A stretch of 64,000 bases of DNA from Dolomedes plantarius (Eukaryota > Arthropoda > Arachnida > Araneae > Dolomedidae): contig OU015490.1 of the NCBI GenBank assembly GCA_907164885.2, positions 14,459,495-14,523,494 on the forward strand, read 5' to 3'. Positions 43,474-56,497 of this stretch are shown here, one piece after another; within the stretch, counting starts at the first letter, position 1, and each line of letters opens with the position of its first letter. Both the position numbers and the translations under genes were made by a program. The notes under the pieces are model-generated. The model ran no database searches, was not told the DNA's origin, and saw only the letters and a list, made by a program, of their open reading frames with translations.

Positions 43474-44705
43474 CCCTTCAGCGGGCGCGCCAATTTTTGT
43501 AACACCACCAGGCGCGCGTTGCATAAAGTGCAACGTCTCTTTAAACCTTAATTATTCCTTTTGTAATTAACTTTTTTTTTTCAAATTGAAAATAATAATT
43601 CTGCGTTTTATGACAAGATATAAAAATGTTGATAATATTGAGATTATTTATAATTAATGGCCAAAAGTGAATAAGAAGAAATTTTCATAAAAATTTAAAA
43701 TTTATTTTTAAAACACAAATAATTTGTTAATTCTCTTCAGTTTTCTTCGATTTCTTCACATCGCAAACATATAGTACGGATTTTGCAATGCGCCTTGCAT
43801 GAGAAACTATTACATTTATCACACTTTATCGTGGTAGTTACATTATTTAGCCGTCCGCATATACATATATTAAACTTTCCACTTTATATTTTAGTAAGAA
43901 TCCAGTTATGTCTGGAGGAAGAGATAGAATATTTGCCCGGGTCTTCAAGTGACTTTCGAGAAGTTCTAAAGCCAAAGAATGCAGATACAATCGCCTTCTT
44001 TCAAAACTGTCCGGTTTATTGGATCTATGGACAACTCGCGAATGGATTCCTATTATGTCCAAATACCTAAAAAATACAACGAGATAGTCCAGCTTCCGGA
44101 TATGCGGGATACCGTGTAATAGCTGCACATTTGATCCACTACATCGATTCCTTCTTTTGTCGTATTGTAATCCAGCATAATCGCTGGTTTACCAGAATCG
44201 TCATCCACTGTTGCATCATCATACATTGTCGACAAAAGTATGACTCCCTTATTTTTTTTCCGTAGCATACGAACACAGTGTTCCTATGCTACGAAAAGTA
44301 AAATTACTTTTAACAACGGGAACAAAATTATTAATAATTATTTAGCATTTAAAACTCCACCGGGACATTTATTTGATTAGACTCTTTAAATTTATAATCG
44401 TAGAAAAGCAACTTTGTAAATGCTTAGAATTATTTTAGCGAAATAACCAAAACTAAAATAAGGAATATTTTCTTACATGACCAGGCGCGCTGTGCACAGA
44501 GTGCAACAAATAGAAGTATCCTCTGTTGGAATCGCGATTAAAAATGGATGGAAAGGAATACAAAGGTCAGAAAATCAGACCTGCATCAGAAAGGGTGTAG
44601 CTATAAGTAGAAACTGCTTAGGACATCCAAACTTTACATGTAAAAACAAACCTTTCAAAAGTATGAAAATGTTGCACTTTATACACGGGCGCGACCGCTG
44701 AAGGG
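43474..44705 (-). mobile_element. piggyBac-like element, internally deleted
   Basis: Left CCCTTCAGCGGGCGCGCC follows TTAA. The right end is the complement of CCCTTCAGCGGTCGCGCCC, followed by TTTA (mutated TTAA). Subterminal blocks GGCGCGC...GTGCAAC occur at 43512, 44484 and, inverted, near 44670. A transposase C-terminal half lies on the minus strand. Confidence 0.87.
43735..44268 (-). pseudogene. piggyBac transposase C-terminal half
   Basis: The minus strand reads KKNKGVILLSTMYDD near 44260, then KPAIMLDYNTTKEGIDVVDQ and CSYYTVSR (a piggyBac signature). After a frame change near 44090 comes RKLDYLVVFFRYLDIIGIHS. After another near 43860 comes a Cys/His-rich end (KCDKCNSF...C...H..C...C..C) ending near 43735, matching the C-terminal zinc-binding domain of piggyBac proteins. 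The N-terminal two-thirds, including the first two catalytic Asp residues, are deleted. The upstream edge is a near-perfect palindrome at 44261-44293. Confidence 0.85.
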
Positions 44706-44709
44706 TTTA

Positions 44710-45102
44710 CCTTGTCTTGTCATCGCGCTGCTCCGCTACTGTCTGCTATTACGATGTAAAGTCTGCCTTCTGAATGCGACCGGTGGCGCTACTATTGTGT
44801 GTGCGTTGGGCCGTAAATGTGCCTGTGCTTTACCGAACGTCTGCTGAATCATATCGAGATTTTTGAATAAATAAATCCCATGGATACCGTTCGTGCGTCG
44901 CGTCTCCCTTCTATGCGTTCATCACTACCTCTCCTGACTGTGGTTTTACCTCCCCGATGTGCCAATGGCTCTCCTGCAATAGTATTCTTCTCGTCAATTT
45001 GGCTACATCTACACAGTCGTGTTTCATCTACTCTACACTGTTAAAAGTTAAAAGTTTATCGTGCGTGTAAAGACGATTTCATTATATGAGTCAGTAGGAT
45101 CA
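44710..45102. other. unassigned, LTR-like sequence
   Basis: AATAAATAAATCCC near 44868 and moderate GC content resemble an LTR. If so, the piggyBac element may have landed inside it, since 43377 begins TGTTAGCACC. I could not define both ends. Confidence 0.25.
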
Positions 45103-45174
45103 CACACACACACACATATATATATATGCATATATATATATATATTCATATATATACGTATATGTATATATATA

Positions 45175-45228
<54 letters not shown>
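45103..45228. repeat. compound (CA)n and (TA)n array with ATGCAT/TACGTA variants
   Basis: Simple repeat. YIYIYI frames across it are artefacts. Confidence 0.93.
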
Positions 45229-45230
<2 letters not shown>

Positions 45231-45886
45231 ATATAGGCGACGTGGAGGAACAAATAACAGGCCAGAGTGGATGACGTCGCCGATACACATGATCACAAAC
45301 CGAGCATTTTCCCGCAAAGACTTTCAACGCAGACACAGGAACCACAGATACGTAATTGAATCTAAAGCATTTTATTAAGTTTTTTCCAAGTCGTCCGCCC
45401 GGGATTATATGACAAACCGATTCTTACAGAGTGTGTCTAATTTTAGACACCAGATAGTTTTAAAGGTTCATCTCATCACGTGACAGACGGGTGTGTCTTA
45501 AAAGCTGATTGGTTAAAAGTTATTGTTGATGCGCAGAACTGATTTACTCTCGTAGTGACGCCACGCAACTTTAGTTTTCGAGTCAACAGGCAGCCATTTA
45601 ATATTTTCTGTCGAGGTTATTAGAACTTAGAATAAAAAGTGAAATTAGTTTCAAACGCCGCAGGGAATTTAGAATAATGTTAGATTTTAAAATGGAATTT
45701 AACGCGAATGCTCAAAGGGAATTACCTGTTTCAAGGAATTAAAAAAGGGTTTGTAATTTGGAATAGTAAAGTGAGGAATTAATAGTTTTTAAATGTTAAG
45801 AGTGTTGAATTAAGAAATTACTAGTTTTTAAATGTTAAGAGTGTTGAATTAAGAAATTACTAGTTTTTAATATTATAGAATATCCC
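45229..45886 (-). repeat. LTR-like repeat, copy 2 (related to 20539-20986)
   Basis: TGTAATAT...ATATTATA ends. Several long blocks are shared with copy 1. AATAAA is on the minus strand (complement near 45370). Just beyond its right end, CCCCCTCGTC (45891-45900) read on the minus strand is a purine run, GACGAGGGGG, placed like a polypurine tract before a minus-oriented 3' LTR. A 54-base unit (TAGTTTTTAAATGTTAAGAG...) is tandemly repeated near 45780-45870. Confidence 0.42.
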
Positions 45887-45900
45887 CCTCGTCCGAGAAG

Positions 45901-48735
45901 AGGCTGACCTACAATGCCTGCATTGGAGGGCAGACTCACTCAGATGAGTGAGAAGAATGGGCATTAAAAAATTTGGAATAAGTTAACGAATAAATTTCAA
46001 TTAAAGTTAAATTGCAAAAAAAAAAAAAATTAAAGATCACGTGATGAGCTGACATAACAACATTATCAAATTTGCTGAAAAATATATATAAAAATCACTA
46101 AAAAAAAATACACATAATATTAAATTGAAGATTCTACCTAATCATTAACTGAAAATTGCTGTGCAGGGCGGCGCCTCCCCACACAACACAATCTCAGAAA
46201 AACAAATCAATTAACATAACCAAAAATTTGTAAACTACCAAAAATTTTCACTGGAAACATACATTTAATACAATATCTACCATCATCTCGATTTGAATAA
46301 TACAAAATAACAAAACATAGTAATAAAAATATTAAAACAAACAAAAATTAAGTAACTGAAGTTGACTTTGATAACAAGTTGAAAAATTCAAAAATTCTTC
46401 CTCAACGTTCACTACTATGGAATGAGTCCAAAAAAAAATTTTATTTACTTATCTTGTAATGAATTATGTGAAAATGAATGTGTGCAACATTTTTAGTCCT
46501 TTCACAGTCATTAGTATGTTAAGGAAAATACACCAATTAAAAAAATCACAGTCTTTTTAGTGCTGTGTCATTTCTGCTTCACAAACGTAGAATGCATAAA
46601 CATCACATTATCTCGACTTGTTTACATATAAAGAAAATTAGTTCTTTAGTTACATAATAAAAATCACAGTTTATAATAAAAATCACACTTTCAATAAAAA
46701 TCACATTTCAAATATATAAACTGTATATAAAATTACAGAACATATTTTATTTTTCAAATAACTCAATCTTGTACGAGTTCTCAGTATATCAATTCTGATT
46801 CATTTTATCTAGTTTTCATATCTTTATATTTCTCATTATTTTTTTCTTAATATCCCTTATCTCCTTTATTTCAATATTACTTATTATCAAAAAAAATCTC
46901 TTTTTAATATCCTTTATATTTCTTATTATTCTCATTTCATCATTTCTTATATTCATTTTTTTTCGACAATATTTATTCATTCCAAAATTCTATTCAATGT
47001 TCTTTAATTATACTTATTCATATTTATTCTAACTTTATTTATTCTCAATACTTTTCACTTTATTTTCAAATTATTTATTTACTATTCATTTGTGTACACT
47101 TATTTTAATTCTACGTGGATATCCAATTTTTTGTGTTGAAGGTACCTTGTTGTATGTGTGTTACCCAAACTCTTAGTTTCAAATTCTTTAATTCTATCTC
47201 TAAGTAGTGAGGGGTTGTGTTTATGTTTGTGTAACAAGTGGGTTTTCTTTCTCCCTATTGTTCTCTGACTAATAAGGAGGAAGAGTCTTTTTAGCCGTAC
47301 AGTGGACTAACCATGAATCTCCGACAGAATATGACTGCATTAAAAAACAGCATCTTGCATAGTACAAAGATGGAGAAAAAGGAAAATGTGCAGTTGTCAT
47401 ACCTGTGGGAGTATAATATATAGAAATGGGAGGACAAAAGGAGTGGCCATCCCAGCCCTGTTTTAGTCATTACTCAAGCATATGATCTTCAGCACTTTAA
47501 GTGACTGAGTTGATGAATTAAAAACAAATAGTAAAAAAAATTAAAAAAGATCTTAAACAGTTGGGACGACAGCCAACGCGCTTGTAGAGGTGATAGGAAA
47601 GTGTATTCAAGAAATAGAAAATTTACTGAAAGGTTAAAGAAGTAGAGTTGTCATAGTCGGTGCTTAAATTGAGATCCAAAAAAAAAATTCACATATAATA
47701 GTATTCTTAAGAAGAAAGTTTAAGCTAGACAGTTTTTTTTTTTTTTTAGTAGGACAACACATAATTAATTATATCAATTTAAAAAAGAATATAATGATGT
47801 TAAGCATCACATAGAAAATAAGAAAAAATGGATCCAATGTTTGTCATTATTCGTGGTGTAGTTTTAAGTTCTCTGGTGCATTATAATATCTTAATCTGCA
47901 AGCATGGACAATTTCAGAATCTCGTTTAGTGTGAAAGTTTGGTCTATCAATTTTATATTCAATAGGATCAAAAACATACAACATATGAAAGTATTAAACA
48001 CACAATAATAAAATATTCCTAATACCAATAATAATAATAATAATACCTTAATATTCTCTATCAATTGTCATAATTTAATGTTAATGTTCAAATTTCAAAC
48101 TATTATTCTATCAATTGACACAAATAATCAAAATTCTTTTACCAATACCCATCTCAGTTTTATTAAGTTAATCATGAAATCGATAAACCAAAATTAAATT
48201 TTTTTTTCTTATATCACATTTCGGTATGAATCCTCGTTGTAAAGTTCCCAAATATTCATCGTTTGTATTTAATATCTTAAAACATATTTCTCATTATAAT
48301 ATTCTCTTTTCTATTTATTTATTATTCTTCATTATTTCTATTTCGAGAATTTTCTGGGGCGGATGAACCAAATATAACATACAATGGTTTTTTAATTCTC
48401 CTATTGTGGTTTTTTGGCACCCTAAGTCATGTTATAAAGACGTTCCGTTTATATGAAAACCATAAAACGCCTTTTAACTGTCGACTAAAACCTCCGGAAA
48501 TCTCCTTTACTTAAATTCGTAGAACAATTTACGAGGTTTCAACATCAGATGTAATATTTCAATGTACCAAATAAAATACTTAAATTCTTAAAACACTTAT
48601 AATCTCTATTTATAGTAAATATTCATGTGGCTAGCAATGAAATTTAAATACACAAAACTTAAATTATAATCCTTCACTTGAAATAATATGTCGAATAATA
48701 TGTAGAATAATATGGTCGAATAATATGTAGAAAAA
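45901..48735. other. long AT-rich stretch without recognised genes
   Basis: About 2.8 kb. Dominated by A/T-rich sequence, with poly-T/C stretches near 46800-47100 and a short (AAT)n run near 48030. No frame over 60 codons and no clear element ends. It could be internal remains of the LTR element to its left or host intergenic DNA. Confidence 0.45.
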
Positions 48736-49289
48736 CGGCATTTGGTCCGAGGAATCATTGTTCACATTTTTCCTCGCAACAGGACGTGCGTATGTCTGGA
48801 GAACACCTACACAAGCGTGAGTTTCTGCCTGTCTCATCTCAATTGTCAATCATGGAGGTAGATCTATCAGGGTTTGGGATGGCATCTCGTGGTTTTCTTC
48901 AGGCCTTATTGTAACGCTAAATGGGCGTTCTCCAGGGAGATAATACCCTATACATACAGCTAAATCCATCAAGTACTGGTGAGCATGAAAAAGTTGTCAA
49001 ATATCTTAACTTGCCCTGTACAATCCCTCCGCTTATATATAATCCAACTACCGTGTTCTGTATAAGCGGATAGAGCCAGGTATCGATATCCATCACAGCA
49101 TCTCTGCATTAACTTTCATGATTTTTCCCTGAAGAATGGTATAATATATTATTAACCACTATTCATCACTTGTATAATCCAATTCCAAGGTGAATCAGGT
49201 GGGATTATATTGCAAAGGTGATCCTGCGCCGTATTAATAAAGGTTTTCACGATGTTTCTTAGTGTTTCCATTATTTTGATAACCACCTG
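48736..49289 (+). pseudogene. Tc1-type element fragment (family F, 5'-truncated)
   Basis: Plus-strand transposase relic beginning at IWSDESLFTFF and ATGRAYVWRTPTQA, with stops. It continues through an ISWFSSGLIVTL-like segment to the right terminal repeat CATTATTTTGATAACCACCTG at 49269-49289, followed by TA. It matches the minus-strand copy at 56576-57829. The 5' half is gone. Confidence 0.8.
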
Positions 49290-50022
49290 TATGTATATAT
49301 ATATATATATATATATATGTATTATAATATATATAATATTAATATATATGTATAATAACGCAATAGGAACGCATGGAGCCGTCCGAAAAAACTCCTATAT
49401 TTTTCGTTTTTCCATCATTTCGAATCAAAACAAAAGCTGTTTGAACACGATTCTTTTCGAATTATTTTCCTTGTCAGTTAATGCTATTGCAGACACCACT
49501 CGGGGATGGTCGATGGCACCAGTGATTGACTGTTCCGTTTCCTGTTTGTGAAATGGATAACAGATTGCCTGGGAATGTTTACCTTTACAGAGAGACCGAG
49601 CGTCCCTTTTCTATACTGATTAATTCGATGTTTTTGCACTAGGCATATGCACGAAGCAACGTTCATCCTGCTTTAAAATTCCATTCTTTTGCTCTCCGTC
49701 AAATAAAGTACCATGATTCCGAGTCGTGATTATCGCACTTACAAAAAAATACATGTTCGGTTGATAGTTAAGAATTCGTGTGCTGAGGGAAAATTATTGT
49801 TAAATCGAGAATTTTGTTTCGATTTATTAACATTTAATTTTTGAACACGGTTAATTTTATTTTCTATCGAAATAGGTTGGATGGATAAAACACTTTCCCT
49901 ACTCGATATTTCAGATCTCATAAAGTTTAGAGGTTCTTCTACGTCCCAGTTTTCCTCAGAGTTTTTCCTACTAAATTCATTATATTATAAATATTTTATA
50001 CTATTATATGTGTTTATATATA
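49290..50022. other. (TA)n followed by unassigned sequence
   Basis: 49290-49350 is imperfect TA. The rest shows no gene. Confidence 0.35.
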
Positions 50023-50262
50023 AGAGGCAGCTTTCACCGGACGACATAAAACATAAAACATCGTTGAAGTCGTCGTTATTAATATGATGACAATTTTGGC
50101 TTGACCGATTTGGCGAGTTAAAAAGCATCCCATTCTGCCCTCAGATTTTATTTTTTATTATTTTATTTAGTTATTTTTTCACTACGAAAAAAAATTGAAA
50201 TAATTGTTTCATAATTCCGAAGCATTTATTGCTGCGGTAGTGAGACTGTCAAAGACTCATGT
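50023..50262 (+). repeat. dispersed repeat R3, copy 2
   Basis: Direct repeat of 42868-43091, with small differences. Confidence 0.75.
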
Positions 50263-50356
50263 ATTTTACATTTTTTGGCACGAAACAACACTGAACGATT
50301 GACCGACAACGACATCGATTACCTCGATATATATATATATATATATATATTTATAT

Positions 50357-50629
50357 TGTAGGCGGGTCGAGATCACCTTAATCCACAAAGTTTTCGAGTA
50401 AATCAAGTAAATTTCAAGTAAAACAGCTCAAACTTAAATCAAGAATCCAAGGTGGGAGAGCTAACAAATGTACTTATTTATTTACAATATGTACAAATAA
50501 AACTAAATCCAAGAGCAGCGAGTTGCTCATTATCAGGTGAGAGTCGAAAGTCCGAGTGACAAACTCTAGGACGTTACAAAGTTTCTTCTCTCGCGCGCAA
50601 AGCGCCATCTATACGGGTGGGTCCAAACA
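50357..50629 (-). repeat. BEL/Pao 3' LTR (left)
   Basis: Minus-strand sequence runs TGTTTGGACCC to CGCCTACA. 269 of 273 bases equal the other LTR. Confidence 0.93.
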
Positions 50630-50630
50630 T

Positions 50631-50641
50631 TCCACCCCCGC
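50631..50641 (-). promoter_or_regulatory. polypurine tract
   Basis: Minus-strand GCGGGGGTGGA lies directly upstream of the 3' LTR. Confidence 0.75.
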
Positions 50642-50873
50642 GATGAACAGTGGTTCATCAATCTAGTACTACACTGGAATCACTACAATGAAACATGACA
50701 TTAATATACATGAAAAATTAAAATATATAAAATAAGAACTGGAACAATATACTAAATATGAAACAACGTATTATCACTAATTACTAAGTAAATAAAGAAT
50801 AAACTGATTTATATGCATATTAAACAAACTTAAATTTCAAATAAAGGTTAAATATGAAAAATGAATAATCATG

Positions 50874-53800
50874 TTATTGACAAGAAAAAGGTAATATGGA
50901 AAGTTTATGAATAGGTCTCTTTAGTTCTCCATTAGCAGTTTTCAATCGTACTACTCGTACATTACCGTCTTTACCATGATACAGTTCAAGAGTCCTTGCA
51001 AGAGACCATTTCAATGGTGGTAGATTATCATCTTTGATCAGCACAAGATCTCCAACAGCTAAATTTGATTTCTTAGTGCACCATTTTGTGCGCTGCTGTA
51101 ACTGAGTGAGATAGTCTGATGACTACCTTTTCCAAAAACTTTGGAAAATTTGTTGAGTGAGCTTCCATCGTTCGGGTGGAGTTAATTTTGTGGAAGTCAA
51201 GTCTGGTTCAGGAATTGAGTTCATCGAAGTACCGATGATGAAATGTCCAGGAGTTAATGCCGTTAAATCACGAGGGTCATTTGATACAGGAACTAGAGGT
51301 CTTGAGTTTAAGCATGCTTCAATTTGCGTTATCAAGGTGAAGAATTCTTCAAAGCTAAGAATTTGTGATCCAACAGTTCTTTTCAGATGGTTTTTCATTT
51401 GTTTAATCGCGGCCTCCCACAGACCTCCGAAGTGAGGTGCAGAAGGTGGATTAAAGTTCCATTTAATATTCTCTTCTGCAATGTAGGCATGAAACCTTTC
51501 ATCAGCCAAAACTTGTGATAGCATTCTTTTTAATTCCTTGTCAGCTCCTACAAAATTTGTTCCTCTGTCAGAAAATAGTTCCAGAGGTTTGCCACGACGA
51601 GCTATAAATCTTTTCAGCGAGGCTAAGAAGGCTTCTGAAGATAAGTCGCTAACCACTTCCAAGTGAACAGCCTTTGTGGACATACATATGTAAAGGCAAA
51701 CATAAATTTTATAATGTTTAATACCTCGTCCCTTACGAGTCTTGATCATGAATGGACCTGCGAAGTCCAGTCCGACGTGTGAAAAAATCTTGTTGGGCTT
51801 CACTCGAGCTGGAGGTAAATCTCCCATAATTTGCGTCGCTAAATTTGCCCTGTTTCTGAAACACTGCATGCATTTCCAAACAATTCTTCTAACAACTTCG
51901 CGGATGTTAACAATCCAAAATTTTTGTCTTATCGAAGAAATAGTCAGTTGGATTCCACTGTGCAGATATTTTTCGTGGTAATGTTTAATGATTAATTCTG
52001 TCACGTAATGTTTTTTGGGAAGTATAATTTGATGTTTTTTATCGTCTGAAATATTAGCATTCCTGAGTCTTCCCCCAACCCGCAATAAATCTTTATCATC
52101 AAGAAATGGATTAAAGTTAGCTATTTTGCTGTTGGGGCTTAATATCTTGTCTTTCTTCAAATTCCGAATTTCATCTTTAAACTCTAACTTTTGCACAATT
52201 TTCACTATGACATCGGCTGCATCATTTAACTCCTTACTTGTCAAGAAACCTGTTGTTTTTACTGATGGGAATTTACAGTTTTGCACAAATCGAAGAATCC
52301 AAACTACAACACGATTTAGCTTAATCCATGATGAAAATTTAGATAATATTTCTGGTTCATGCTGGTCATCTGTGACAGTGCATATCACAGTCTTTCTTCT
52401 TTCTGGAATAATTTCCTCCTCCAAAAGAGGAGTTTCTTGTTCGGATGGCATTTCTTCGGTTGCCAAGTTAGGGCCATTCCACCATAACATATTCCCTTTT
52501 AGTTCACGAGCAGAACATCCTCGAGACAGAACATCTGCAGGATTCTCGGATCCTTTACAATGTTTCCAAACAAAGGGTTCGATAATGTCTTGAATTTCCT
52601 GCACTCGATTCGCAACGAATGGCTTCCAAACATCGGCAGATCCCTTTATCCAATGTAGGACTATTTGCGAATCGCTAAAACACGGGATTTGAAATAAAGC
52701 TTTAAGGTAACGGGCTATTCTCGCAGCAATAACTGCACCTAAAAGTTCCAAGCGTGGCAACGTGATTTTCTTGAGGGGTGCCACTCTTGGCCATGACGAA
52801 TGAAGTGGAGCGGCTCGCAGGGTCTCGAAAATAGGCTACAGCTCCATATCCCTTTAGGCTAGCGTCGGAAAATACTAAGAGCTCAATTTTGTCAAAATTT
52901 ACTTTATGTTCAAAATACCTTCTAGAAATATTCAAATTTTCTAATTCATTAATCTCTTCGAACCATTTTAGAAATCTTTCCGATAAATTTTGTGGTAATT
53001 GTTCGTCCCAGTCAATGGCTTGTTGCCACATTTCTTGCAATAAGCATTTAACTCGCATTACGAAGGGCGTGATGTAACCAACAGGATCGTAAATCTTTGC
53101 AACAGTTTGCAAAACGTGACGTTTTGTGATGCAGGAATTTGACATTTCTGAAGCTGGTTTCAAGTCTAAGGATATTGTATCGTGATTATTGTTCCAAATG
53201 ATTCCTAAGATTTTAGATGGGTTTTCCGAATTTTCTTCAATAATTATCCCTTTTTCCTTCCATAACGTTCTTAAGCCAGGGGAATTAGTTTTGAATTTTC
53301 TTAAATTCATACCTGCATCTTTCAAGATTTCTGAAGCTTCCGAGGACAAATTAAACGCTTCAGTATTCGAACTCGCTCCATGATGCAAGTCGTCAACGTA
53401 TAAAGATGAGTTTAACATCTCGTAGCATGCAGGGTTACTTTCTGAATATTTTTTAATGTGAAATTTTATCGTAGCAGCTAATATGAAGGGAGAAGAATTG
53501 ACCCCGAATGGTAAACGGTTCATGTGCATAATTTTGAATGAATCGGGATCGTTATTTCGGAACCAAAGAAATTTTAAGAATTTACGATCTTCCTCTGCAA
53601 TGCTGATCATTAAGAAAGCCTTTTCAATATCGGCTGAAAATGCGATTTCATATTTCCGAAATTTTAAGATTACGTCTAATAAGTTAGGATTTAAATTGGG
53701 GCCAGGCAATAATAATTCATTAAGTGATTTTGAATTTTTTCCTTTGGACGAAGCATCAAAGACTATTCTTACGCGCGTAGTAATTTTATGTGGTCTGATA

Positions 53801-56124
53801 ATAGCTGTATGAGGCATGAAGTAACCAGAATCGAAATTTTCGTTTTTATCTTCCTCCACTATCCTATTTTCTTCTTCATGTTTAATAATACTTTGGTATT
53901 CCTGACAAATCTCCTTATCCTTACTTAATTTATCCTTTAAAATGCCAAAACGTCTTTTAGCTGTTGCAAAATTACTGTCTAGTTGTGGTTTAGTGTCTTC
54001 AAACAAAAGTTTAGTTTCATATCTACAATCAACAAATTTTAAATTATCATTAAAATATTGTAAGGCGTTTAAGTCTCTTTGAGAAAAACATTCATTTTGA
54101 TCTTCAACAATCCCGAGCGATTCTAGCTTCCAAAAGGAACTTATGTCAAAATTTTCTTTTTGTACGGACGTGAAAAAGGAATGCAGTTCGGTGTTTTTCC
54201 CAGCTGAGTACTTTAATTTACCCATAAACGCATAACCGAATATTGTTGACACTGCGTATAGATCTTTATTTATTTTTTGAATGTTTATCGGCTTAGTATG
54301 GACTTTGTAGTAAATGTCCGCTCCTAATAAAATACAAATAGGCGCCATAGGCGATTTGTTTTCGTCAACGAAATCTGAAATCAGCAACTGGTTGTTTATT
54401 CCCAGTTCAAGTAATTGCTGAGTAGAGATAGATTTAACACTCGCTTGAGTTATGAGATCTGTGGCGATTACTTCCGCTTTCACGGAGAGTTCAGGGTCAA
54501 AGCGGCTTGTGAGTTTCACACTATATACTTCAAATATTTGCTGCGCTGGCTTTTTCGCCCCAAAAGAATATAAACTCAATTTTTCTTTACGAATAAGGGG
54601 AAGTTTCAATTCCCGAGCTAGTGATTTAGAAATGAAACTTCGCTCACTACCTGAGTCAAGAAGAATTCTAACCCTTTTAGATTTTATATCTGATTCTGCA
54701 ATAGCACAAAAAGTTTTTAAAATAATACTTTGATTAGTTTCTACCGAATTGCACTGTGATATCGAACTTAGAGTTTGAGTGTCGGGATTCGCGCATTTGG
54801 GTACTTCAGGGGGCTTGGCATCTGAAATTTCAGGAGTTTCGGTTCTAGTTCTGGCGTTACAAAATAGTTTACTGTGCTGAAAACTATTACAAATAGCACA
54901 TGGAGGTATTTTTGCTTTACAATCGGAAATAAGATGTGATTTCAAGTAACATCTATAGCATCGTTTCTTTAAAATTTGTCGTTTTTGTATATCAGGAACG
55001 ACTTCACAAAAATGGGATTTGTGTTCGTTTGACCAACAAAAAATGCAGCAAGGTTTGGTCATGGTGTTTAATGCGTGTGCAGATTTAAATATCTTTTTAG
55101 TACGGAAGTTTTTGTTTGGATTTGCGCTATTGTTTTTATACACAGGTTCATCAGGATTCATATTACAGTTCGAGTTCATTTGCATCACAGTTTCCCTGAA
55201 TTGCACTTCTGTTTTCAAAAACTGGATAAGCTCAGATATATCAATTTCTTCCCGATTTTTGCGTTGTCTGCTAAACTCTAGCGCTATATCATTAGGTAGT
55301 AGTTTTAATAAAATCGGATACAATAAATGCCCGTAAGAGCCAGAAGCAACTCCTAACGACTCCAAACTTCTTATTTGGATTTCAAGCTCATCGTAAAATT
55401 TTCGGAATTCTTTTATGTTAGAGGAGTTTCGCAAGGGTTCTAAATTTAACATTTTAATCATTAATGAATTGATGACGACTTCTCTTCTTCCAAATCTGGA
55501 TTCTAATAATTTTACTGCAGAATCATAATTTTCATTTGTTAAAGAAAATCCGCTAACGATTTTTAAGGCAGTTCCACCGAGAAACGTTTTTAAATAATTA
55601 AACTTGTCTATTTTCGATAATTTCGTGTTGTAGTGGATTGCACTTTCGAATTGTTGCTAAAATTCTAGCCAATGGCTTGAGTCACCGAAAAATTTATCTA
55701 TGGTAAGCTTAGGCAACTTAACGACATTTGAATCAAAACTCTGAGAATTAAGCGATACATCGCTATTGGTCGGCTCGCTATTATTGTTTATACCCGATGT
55801 ATTAACTTCATTCGAAGCAATTTCTTTATTTGATAATTCACTTAATTTGTTTTTTAGCTTTCTTTTAAAAGCAATAATTTTAATGTTATATTCATCACAA
55901 GAAAGTATTTCTGTTTCGATTTCTTTAACTGTCAAATATTGTTCAATTTCTCTATCAATACCTTTCAATTCTTTTGATTTTTCGTCTAATTCATCATACA
56001 AGGTTTCGATATCAGTTTTATCAATATCTTGTGCTAATTTAGCAGGAATAGCATTTAACAGTCTAGTTGTTAAGTTCCTCAAAACGGAACGCTTCTTCTT
56101 AATTATTTCTAACTTTTCAGCCAT
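50874..56124 (-). pseudogene. BEL/Pao gag-pol with two stops and one frameshift
   Basis: Starts at ATG 56124 (MAEKLEIIKKKRS) and ends at TAA 50874, about 1750 codons. Gag has a coiled-coil-like N-terminus and the DUF1759-type segment (KLTIDKFFGD). Cys-rich zinc knuckles lie near residues 355-400, and the protease motif LLDSGSERSF near 485. RT contains IVFDASSKGKNSKSLNELL and SLYVDDLHHG near 905. RNase H has VFSDASLKGYGAV near 1080. The integrase has an HHCC region (HYHEKYLHSG ... CMQCF), DFAGPF near 1450, SDRGTNF and PHFGGLWEAA. The DUF5641-like end follows. Breaks: TAG at 55657-55659 in gag; a one-base shift near 52770-52785 between RT/RNase H and integrase; TAG at 51123-51125 just before the C-terminal domain. 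Both stops stand where the family usually has Trp. Confidence 0.92.
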
Positions 56125-56224
56125 TTCGAGTAAATTAGAAACTTCAATAAATCATCAAAGAATATTCAAATATCTCTCACCTGAATCATTTAAAGGTCTG
56201 CTGATCCCGGGGTTCGTGCAACAA

Positions 56225-56493
56225 TGAAGGCGGGTCGAGATCACCTTAATCCACAAAGTTTTCGAGTAAATCAAGTAAATTTCAAGTAAAACAGCTCAAA
56301 CTTAAATCAAGAATCCAAGGTGGGAGAGCTAACAAATGTACTTATTTATTTGCAATATGTACAAATAAAACTAAATCCAAGAGCAGCGAGTTGCTCATTA
56401 TCAGGTGAGAGTCGAAAGTCCGAGTGACAAACTCTAGGACGTTACAAAGTTTCTTCTCTCGCGTGCAAAGCGCAATCTATACGGGTGGGTCCA

Positions 56494-56497
<4 letters not shown>
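56225..56497 (-). repeat. BEL/Pao 5' LTR (right)
   Basis: 273 bases. Its minus-strand 3' end reads CGCCTTCA where the other LTR has CGCCTACA. The gag start codon lies 100 bases downstream. Confidence 0.93.

Larger units (their letters stand above)
50357..56497 (-). mobile_element. full-length BEL/Pao LTR retrotransposon
   Basis: Two 273-base LTRs flank a minus-strand gag-pol. They differ at 4 positions. Both flanks are TATAT (50352-50356 and 56498-56502), a 5-base target duplication in TA-repeat DNA. The gene order Gag, zinc knuckles, aspartic protease, RT, RNase H, integrase, with no chromodomain or env, identifies BEL/Pao. The coding region has two stops and one frameshift, so this copy is defective although structurally complete. 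Confidence 0.95.

Noticed and set aside
45901..48735. Host gene or promoter in the long AT-rich stretch
   Set aside because: No open frame over 60 codons, no splice-supported exon pattern and no recognised motif.
48664..48849. Minus-strand 61-codon ORF (and its relative at 57101-57322 on plus)
   Set aside because: It is the antisense of the Tc1 transposase segment with WSDES and AYVWRTPTQA.
51157..55336. Plus-strand ORFs of 60-155 codons
   Set aside because: Shadow frames opposite the BEL/Pao gag-pol.
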